Origin: Mucidula mucida
Lineage: Eukaryota > Basidiomycota > Agaricomycetes > Agaricales > Physalacriaceae
DNA: 64,000 nucleotides
Assembly: GCA_015501055.1 (NCBI GenBank)
Contig: JADNYV010000087.1
Span: 81,252-145,251 of the forward strand
Direction of reading: 5' to 3'
Shown here: piece by piece, positions 57,241 through 64,000 of the stretch
Numbering within the stretch: position 1 is the first letter of the stretch
Layout: each line of letters begins with the position of its first letter
Notes under the pieces: model-generated
What the model saw: only the letters and a program-made list of their open reading frames with translations
The model's database searches: none
Told to the model about the DNA's origin: nothing
Position numbers and translations under genes: made by a program

Positions 57241-57719
57241 CTCTTTGTCATAATCTCATAATTGCGCTCTACTTCGTTCAGCGCGCGAGACCGAAAGGCT
57301 ACTGGTCTCCATTTTCCGTCAACCAACTGGGAAAGAACCGCCCCGTTCGCATAGTTTGAGGAGTCTGCCTCAACTCGAAACTTGCCGTCGTCGCGTGGTA
57401 CGATCAGAACGGGTTCTTCCGTCATCCTCCGTTTCAACTCCTCAAACGCCTCATGCTGCTCCATGCCCCAAACCCACTCGCCCTTCCCGGTTAGCGATGT
57501 CAATGGCTTCGCTACTCCCGCAAATCCCCGGATGAAACGTCGGTAAAAGTTGCAGAAGCCCAGGAATGACTGTACTTCCTTCTTCTTCGTCGGCTCCTTC
57601 CATTCCTTCACTACGGCCACTTTTGCCGGATCCATCTTCACTTCTCCTCCTCCAACAATAACTCCTAAGTAGTCTACAGTATGTGCCTCAAAACTACATT
57701 TCTCGGGTTTTAAATACAA
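57237..57719 (-). pseudogene. Gypsy pol: RT connection and RNase H start
   Basis: YLKPEKCSFEAHTVDYLGVIV and VQSFLGFCNFYRRFIRGFAG are classic Ty3/gypsy RT thumb/connection motifs, followed by the RNase H start (VEADSSNYANGAVLSQ). Confidence 0.9.
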
Positions 57720-58464
57720 CTTATTTACTCGTAATATTTCTAATACCTTCGTACAATCTGTCTATGCTCCTCGAGAGTGTTCGTAAAGATAAGTATATCG
57801 TCAAGTAAACTATAACATGTCCTCGTCAATCAATCCTTCAGAATGTGATTCATGAACGATTGGAACGTTGCCGGCGAGTTTGTAAGTCCGAAGAACATGA
57901 CTGAGGGCTCGAACAGGCCTCGGTTTGTTCTAAACGCCGCTTTCCACTCATCACCTTCTTTGATCCGGATGTTATTGTAACCCCATCGGACATCCATCTT
58001 CGTGAAAACCTTTGCTCCCTTCAACTTGTCAATAAGCTCCTGAATCAACGGCAAGGGGTATCGGTTCTTGATTGTCATGTCGTTCAACTTCCGATAATCC
58101 TGCACTGGCCGAAGGCTTCCGTCCTTCTTCTTGACAAAGAAGAATGGTGACGCCATGGGTGAGATTGATGGCCGTATGCGTCCCGTGCGTATGTTTTCCT
58201 CCAAGAACTCGTCTAACGCCTTCTGCTCGGATGGCTAAGGGGATAAACCTTACAGTCAACCGGTTTGGAACCAGGCGTAAGTTCTATCGCGTGATCCCAG
58301 GGTCTTCGCTCCGGTAACTTGTCAAAGTCCGCCTTGCTAAATACATCGGAGAATTCCTCAATGTAAGGTGCAGCAGCGGATGAAGGCTGTTGTGATCTCA
58401 GCTTTTCACCGCTTTTGCGATAGTTGTCCCAGTCCATCCAGAACAAACGCTCTCCCTCTTCCAC
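57720..58464 (-). pseudogene. Gypsy pol: reverse transcriptase core, broken at the active site
   Basis: Two frames (58464-58213, 58204-57830) contain the RT fingers and palm ([47 protein letters not shown]). A stop follows near 57830, and the Y-x-D-D catalytic segment near 57810 is shifted by an apparent one-base loss. The gap 57720-57829 encodes the rest only in another frame. Confidence 0.88.
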
Positions 58465-58471
58465 TTCTCTT

Positions 58472-58890
58472 CTACGTCTTCTCCTTCATCTTCCGGCGAG
58501 TTATACTCGGGTAGGTAGCCGCAACGGTCTGGGCATCGATCAAAAGCAACGTGGATTCCGTCCAGTTGATCGTGGGGTTGTGATATCGTAACCAATCTAG
58601 CCCCAAAAAGATGCTTGTTTTGCCAAGATTGGTGACGGCCAACTCAATCTTTTCTGCGTGATCACCGATCTTCATCCGGACCTCCACAAACCTTCGATTG
58701 CTCCTCCCTTGTTTAGGGTTCCATCCGCATTGTAGACAGGGAGCTTGACCGGTAACTCCTTGATCGGGAGTCCGTTCTTCTCGACGAATTCTTTATTGAC
58801 ACAAGAACCCGTTGCTCCACTGTCAAGAAGGGCACTCGTTTCCCATTCAGAGCCTGTGTGTACGCTCTCTATGGTTACTCGGAGTTTCAT
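58472..58890 (-). pseudogene. Gypsy pol: retropepsin-like protease region
   Basis: ALLDSGATGSCVN contains the D-S/T-G active site of retroviral-type aspartic proteases. The frame changes near 58690, after which ELAVTNLGKTSIFLGLDWLRYHNP, the usual end of the domain, continues to 58472. Confidence 0.87.
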
Positions 58891-59235
58891 GTCCTGCCCC
58901 TTTGTTCCCCGGATGTACTTCCTTGACTTTTTAACTCCGTCACAACTTCCACCGCAGCTTCCTTTGTCAACGCTCTGATCGCCATCACCTTCTCCTCCGT
59001 CGCTTCTCTCTCTCTCCGTCCGGCATCCATGCTCTCAAAATTCCCACTGCTCTCGGCACGTCATCCTCTCTTAGCCGTTGTGCAATCCACTCGGGCGTAT
59101 TTGGCTCAAATCTTTCTTTCGCAGGTTTTGTTGGTGAAGTCGTCGATGATATTTTAGATGTTTCAGTACCCGTACTGTAAATAAATTCTGCATCTGACGA
59201 CCCTTCCCTTGATGACTGCTCCGGCAGGACTGCGT

Positions 59236-60148
59236 CTACTGCGGGAGCTTCGCAAAACCCAACTCTTCGGCCAACTTCTTCTTCTCCTCGTCGTTCATTT
59301 CGGTCCATAGACCCCGAATCGTCTGGGGTCGACCCTTCTTAGGACAGAACCTGCTGACATGGCCGTGTTCGCCACAGCTGAAGCAAAGTCCTCTTCGACG
59401 TGCGTTGTCGATGTCCATCGGTCTGCCGGCTCCTCCATAGGTAACGCCGGTGGCATCTCGTCGTGTGATGGCGTCGGGGGTGGATTCGTAGGATTGCTCT
59501 CGATGTAGCCGCCTGCGGAGCTTGGGGCCGGACTGCATGCCGGACCTCTTGCTCGCCGCCGCCTTCTCCATAGCTGATCGATCTGAATGATCTGTGCCTT
59601 CCAATCCTTGTACTTCTTGGCAACCCTCTCGGCTGCCATAGATCTGGTCGATGATCTTCTCGTTGACATTGGTCTCGAGAAGTCGCACGACAAATGCGTC
59701 ATCCTTCGAGTATCCGCCTGAGTGAGCAGGACCTCGAACTTCTGGAAGAAATCTTGAGCGGTGTCTTGCCCCTGGCGCAACCGCTTGATCTGGTCTTGCG
59801 CGTCTCGCGCAGGTTGGAATCCACAAATCGCTCCTTCAAGTCTCCTTGAACTCCGTCCAAGAGACTGTCCATTCCTCTTCTCCTCGTCAAGTTCTGTCCG
59901 AGTAGTTCTGGACCCATGCATCACATGATCTCCTCGGATGTAGGAGAGAACAACATCATCCTTTCGGAGTCAGATGTGAGGTTGTTCTTCTTGTCACGGA
60001 TGTATGTGAACATGATCGCCACCAGCTCTTGTACTTGGACTTGTCCCCGTCATAGTCATAAGGCTTGTTGACAAGGGATCGGCCTTTGGTTTCGCATGGC
60101 GTGATGAGCGGGTGTGTGATGAGCGGCTTCGGGTGCTTCGTTGGACAT
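59236..60148 (-). pseudogene. Gypsy gag, frameshifted
   Basis: A candidate start at 60148 (MSNEAPEAAHHTP). The capsid-like part (RDAQDQIKRLRQGQDTAQDFFQKFE then DDAFVVRLLETNVNEKIIDQIYG) changes frame near 59712 and at other points upstream. The nucleocapsid zinc knuckle CFSCGEHGHVSRFC (C-x2-C-x4-H-x4-C) lies near 59375-59334. The frame ends at 59236. Confidence 0.85.
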
Positions 60149-60730
60149 GATGGATCGGGGTGATGGGATCGGAGAGTGAAAGGGTGAAAGTGGGATATGG
60201 GTGATGCGGATTTGGATGAAACGGGTGAGGGAATAGAGGTTTGGATGAATAGGGAGGGATCGCCTAGATCTGAAATAGAATCCAGGACTTGGTAGGGTGG
60301 GGAATGATGATGTGTATCGTAAGGTAAGTAAAGTAGGTAGGTATCGTAACTGTCTACACTATTTTACCGACTACTGACTACGTATCTACGGAGCCCAAGA
60401 GCTCGTCACAAGTTCGCAATTGCCCAGCCGACGTCCCTCTGGTGTGAGGTAAGCCGAAGTTTTCCTGGGAACGGGGGTTGACCCGTAAACAGCGCCCACT
60501 GAAGTGCAACTGCCAAAAGTTCGTTCTCGTGAGAGCGGCTACTTCCAGCACCCGAGGCAGTTATCTCTAACTGTTAGCCGGCGCTACTGGGACCAATACA
60601 CACGTATGCGGACGTGCGCTGGGATTAGGAATCCGTCGATCTGTAAACAGGAAAGGGGATGGGGAATGTGCGATGATCAAACAGCAAAGTGCTGATCGAC
60701 GATCAGGGATGTGTGGTAGGTGGTAGAAAG

Positions 60731-60742
60731 TAGTTCCGATCT
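60731..60742 (-). other. Primer-binding site of the gypsy element, self-priming type
   Basis: Two bases inside the 5' LTR (element strand) lies AGATCGGAACTA. It is the exact reverse complement of 12 nt in the LTR at the expected transcription start (60850-60861 as read on plus). In Tf1/sushi-type chromoviruses the first about 11 nt of the transcript fold back to prime reverse transcription, and this layout matches. Confidence 0.7.
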
Positions 60743-60744
60743 TC

Positions 60745-61270
60745 TGTTAGCGACTGACTAAGCCACGAGACTCAACCAGGTACCACAGCAAGAACTAAGG
60801 AAGAAAGTGTTCGCGTTCGTAAGACTAGGCTAGGCCAGGTGTATAAACGAGATCGGAACTAAAGTACAATGATACTACACTACTGCTTATATACTAGTAA
60901 GTCTGTGTTTGAGACTCCTTGTCCATACGCGTTTCCACTAGGGATGCTCCACGCCCTTGACCCAGTGTTGTATGCTACTAGTCCGTGAAACCATTAAATA
61001 CGAGTGGTAACTGCATGTAAGTAATAATACTGAAACGACATGTGTGCTACGAGTGTCGGCGGTGTGTATACAATAGGGAGTCCATGAGGTATCGGCATGT
61101 ATGATGTCATCCATGTGTTGGAGTGTGTCCGACATGAGTACGGCTTCGGTAATGAAAAGGAGTATGATCGGTGACGAAACAGATGATGAAACAGTCCGTT
61201 GGTTGATAAGACAAGGCCCCCGATAAGATATGATAAGATGTGAAAGTGTGAAAATATGGCATTCATAACA
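60745..61270 (-). repeat. 5' LTR of the gypsy element
   Basis: The LTR upstream of gag on the element strand. It contains a TATA box (TATATAAG, 60893-60886) about 33 nt before the presumed transcription start at about 60860. Confidence 0.95.
60886..60893 (-). promoter_or_regulatory. TATA box of the gypsy LTR promoter
   Basis: TATATAAG on the element strand, 33 nt upstream of the AGTTCCGATC that pairs with the primer-binding site. The equivalent copy lies in the other LTR. Confidence 0.65.
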
Positions 61271-61858
61271 CTGTATTGCGACATGAGTAATTGGGCACTC
61301 AAGTTGAGCGAAAGAAGAAGAACAACAATTCTATCAGGTTGCATTAAAATAATCCAAGCATATTTACGGTGGCATCCTAGATGCAAAGAATCTTTCTCTA
61401 GACCTTATTGCTACTTTGCAGGCGTTATGAAGAACCTCTGGGGCAAGAAGAAAGACTTCCATTGGTTCTGGTACATGATTCCCTTTCTGGTTGAGGGCAA
61501 AGACTGGAATGGCAATGTGTGGGATGTGCAAGACAGTTTAAGAATGTTAAATGCAGGTATGTTGCTCATTGCTCACGGCACAACTTACTTTCCTAACTAC
61601 CACCATGCAGAAACACGATTGAATCCCATTACAGTGACTGCAGATGTGCCTAGAGGAAGACGTTAAGCTCTGAAGGAATCACGACTGGTGAACCCAAACA
61701 CGAAAACTCATTCAAAGTTATCGGCAGTGGCACAGAAGAAGCAGAAGAAGCGCAAGGCAAGCGAAATGCCTGACATCCTTGAATCAGAGTTGTCAAAAAA
61801 GTGTGTTCCGACGCTGGCACCACTTGCCGAACCAAGAACCCGTTAGACACCAAAAAAC
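61271..61858 (+). pseudogene. Unidentified ORF, probably transposon-related, one internal stop
   Basis: A plus-strand frame reads ALKLSERRRTTILSGCIKII...FHWFWYMIPFLVEGKDW...VWDVQDSLRMLNA. A plausible intron lies at about 61558-61611 (GTATGT donor, CTAAC branch, CAG acceptor), after which ETRLNPITVTADVPRGRR follows in one frame. One TAA near 61664 interrupts; the same frame then continues with a Lys-rich, NLS-like stretch (KKQKKRKASE) to TAG at about 61845. I do not recognise the family. It starts directly at the LTR border, so its 5' end may be displaced by the retrotransposon. Confidence 0.4.
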
Positions 61859-62029
61859 CACATGCATGATCAAGACTCACAAGCAACTGGCAACCTATGT
61901 CTCAAGCCCTTTCAATCCCAGGCCTCCACAACTTATTTGTCCTACATTTGTTTGATCACAACCACATTGAGCTGGGTACTTCAGTTATAGTCTTGTTCAC
62001 CTCCTCCACCACAATTAGAGACCTCAACA

Positions 62030-62215
62030 AGTAATACTCGGATCAGACTTACCGATCTGAGAGCCGAGTACTCGAGGCGAAAGGCATACTCGTGATTCGG
62101 AACTTACTCAATCGCCTGACTCGCGGTCAAACAATTGAGTACTCGCGAGTTGGCGAGTACTCAAAGACAATCCGGATCAGTAATGAGCGCAAATACTCGC
62201 GGATCAAGCTACATA
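62030..62215. repeat. Cluster of TACTCG motifs with a palindrome
   Basis: TACTCG or its reverse complement occurs seven or more times in about 185 bp, including GAGTACTCGC...GCGAGTACTC, a 10 bp inverted pair with a 6 nt loop near 62138-62163. The density suggests subterminal transposase-binding repeats of a hAT-type element; the neighbouring hAT remnant supports this. Confidence 0.5.
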
Positions 62216-62309
62216 ATATTGTAATAAAACTGTACATAAACAACCACTTTGTAATAACTACTCATCAATTTACCTTTCCGTGCGGCTTTTTCGTTGAAAT
62301 CCGAATTAC

Positions 62310-62470
62310 TTGCTCAATAGCACAAGGCCTGACTTGAACCAATTTTTCAACAGGACACAGGCGCAAACAGACTCATCCAAAAAGGTGAAATAATGTTTGG
62401 TGACCGTTAAGCCGGCCACTGAAAACATCCGTTCAACATCCATCAATGTAGCTAGACTGATCATCAGTAG
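62310..62470 (-). pseudogene. hAT transposase C-terminal (dimerisation) fragment
   Basis: The minus strand encodes ATLMDVERMFSVAGLTVTK...VCACVLLKNWFKSGLV, matching the hATC dimerisation region of fungal hAT transposases (pattern VDVER-FS...L and a terminal CL..W...GLV). No frame for the catalytic core is continuous with it, so it is a relic. Confidence 0.7.
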
Positions 62471-62743
62471 AAGAAGATGGAATAAGAAGCAAGCATACCC
62501 GGCAGCTATAGAAAGTCCAGTGCTAAGGCTCCTTGCATCGTCATTGTGGTCTTACCCTTATTGTTGGGTACATCCAATAGAGCCGCCCAATAGCGGACTG
62601 GATCAACACAAGTTCCGACTGGCGGTGTTGCAGTAATCTCCAAAGGCCAATGCCATACATTCAAAAGTCAATAAGAGACTCACAGAACGTGAAGTTCAGA
62701 ACGATAGCCGCAATAAGTATGGATCCGCTACGCATATATGGAA

Positions 62744-62950
62744 CCATTGACAATCATCAGATGGTGGCAGCCGACAGTCGTCATCTGCATAGTGAGTTAC
62801 TGGGTGTAAATTCAAAGTCGTATTCAAGGCAGGCCGGTGTTCCAGGATGCATTGAGGAGGATAAGGAGCAGATGCAAGCAGATAGCAGATCCAAAGATAG
62901 AGCCATTGACAATCATCAAATGTGGCGGCTGACAATCATCAGTCCGCACG
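62744..62950 (+). repeat. Two degenerate direct repeats, about 45 bp
   Basis: CCATTGACAATCATCA followed by a GGTGGCAGCCGACA-like block occurs at about 62744 and again at about 62903. Likely part of old transposon sequence. Confidence 0.55.
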
Positions 62951-64000
62951 ACGTAATGGTCAAAGACAGAGGAAAGGCGTCTTTGTAAGATGTGATCGCA
63001 CTGGTGGCTGTGTTGATTTGTTTGGCTATACACTTTGGTTATCCTTGCTCTTCCACATCTTGTCGTCTTCCTTATCTGTCTTTTTTCAAAAGATTTTATG
63101 TATCAGAATGTATATTTTTTTTTGGTCGCAGATACTACATTAGGTGCGCGAGTTTCTGCGTGACCCGGAACTCTTGAGGTCTCTAACCACAATCAACCTC
63201 ACAGATCCTGACGGCATGAAGCATCTCATTGCCATCCTTATTGGCCACAATTGGCTTACCCTGCGCCAACATGGTTGTCCTTTCCGGCGTCAATGAAGCC
63301 GAGAGCTTTCTCTGCAATTACAACTTTAACACTTCTGGTTCGGTAGTTGGGGGTCTGGACTCGCAAGGACATGTTCCACGGTCTGACCATAAGTCTTCCC
63401 ACCATTATGGGTCCGATACATTAAAGTGACTTTGGAATCACTCATTGCCTAAGAGCCCAGTGTCATTGGTTGTACAACAAGTGTTTGAAGGCACATAAAG
63501 GAATGGCTGGGGCAGAAAACTTGTCTCAAGCTCAGTTGGCCAAATGCAACCGCATATTGGAGGCTATGTTCCTACGGCGGTGACAGACGCAGCTGGTGGA
63601 AGCGGAAGATGGGAAATGGCATTGGTCCTCAACCATCTTCTCGGATTGCTTTACAGTCACAACTTTGCAGACAGAGCCGGATTCAGCGGAAGTGCACATC
63701 ACAGAACTGCTGGGACGCCGTATTTGCTGATAAGAAGAATTCACATATGAGTGGCATCTTCTCCGGGTGATGGTTCAGGAACTTTTGCAGCCCTTGGAAT
63801 CCTTGACAAACGTGCAGATGATCGCCCAAGTCTTTTTGCCATATGTTGTTCAATGTGAGTACACATCATTCTAATCTTTGGCATTGTGATTCTAAATATG
63901 TTCTACACCTAGGTCATGCTTGGCTTTACAAGTGCCCTAAAATTCTCCATTGCAATATTAGTATTGTCAAATATCATGTACCGGGTCAAAGAGGATGGTT
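62951..64000. other. Degraded transposon-like sequence, no intact gene
   Basis: Short protein-like stretches (for example around 63450-63860 on plus, with intron-like GTGAGT near 63858) are broken by stops. Nothing can be named. Confidence 0.4.

Larger units (their letters stand above)
54779..61270 (-). mobile_element. Ty3/gypsy LTR retrotransposon, chromovirus type, inactive
   Basis: A 6,492 bp element with 529 and 526 bp LTRs (54779-55307, 60745-61270; about 98% alike; ends TG...CA). On the minus strand, in order: leader, Gag with CCHC zinc knuckle, protease, reverse transcriptase, RNase H, integrase and a C-terminal chromodomain. The order RT-RNaseH-IN plus the chromodomain defines a chromovirus. 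At least six frame breaks make it non-autonomous. No matching target-site duplication is seen: flanks are AACCT on the left and CTGTA on the right. Confidence 0.95.

Noticed and set aside
62030..62950. Short repeats as a possible CRISPR-like array
   Set aside because: Units are irregular in spacing and sequence, and the context is eukaryotic transposon debris.

Overview
The window looks like a chromosome segment of a mushroom-forming basidiomycete (Agaricomycetes). Genes are dense and cut by many 44-60 nt introns with GTRNGT donors and short CTRAY branch sites. There are expanded F-box, BTB and 7TM families, and the conserved genes resemble basidiomycete orthologues. No CRISPR array, rRNA or tRNA gene was found.

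Layout. (1) 1-16835 holds two direct copies (1-6554 and 10246-16835, nearly identical) of a 6.6 kb unit. Each has an intron-rich decayed gene and a SEC63 locus. Only the right SEC63 (17013-14796) is complete; the left one lost its 5' end and 29 bp inside. A 3.7 kb unique stretch (6555-10245) separates the copies. (2) 17.2-20.7 kb: two paralogous F-box-like genes with a 1,138 bp DNA transposon between them (33 bp perfect inverted ends, 8 bp target duplication). (3) 20.9-22.4 kb: SNF5-family chromatin remodeller (SFH1-like). (4) 23-28.1 kb: a 7TM protein gene, a broken F-box gene, and three BTB paralogues of which one is intact. (5) 28.4-33.6 kb: RPAP1 and AP-3 mu, divergent, with 110 bp between start codons. 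(6) 34-38.3 kb: two intact convergent F-box/LRR-like genes, an eroded third, and a 360 bp Tc1/mariner-type MITE. (7) 38.6-52 kb: mostly housekeeping: BTB protein, Atf1-type bZIP, a small proline-rich protein, isochorismatase-like hydrolase, NOP9, a broken trypsin-fold gene, adenylosuccinate lyase. (8) 52.3-54.4 kb: an inverted, decayed copy of the F-box/7TM pair from 23-25.4 kb. (9) 54.6-64 kb: transposon graveyard with a full-length but inactive Ty3/gypsy chromovirus (54779-61270) whose priming site appears to be self-primed in the Tf1/sushi manner, hAT transposase remains and short repeats.

The conserved genes serve unrelated core processes: ER translocation, chromatin, Pol II assembly, vesicle sorting, stress transcription, ribosome biogenesis and purine synthesis. 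The accessory part is a fast-turnover set of F-box, BTB and 7TM paralogues interleaved with transposons. Splice models were made by eye from donor, acceptor and frame continuity; coordinates of spliced genes run from start codon to stop codon.
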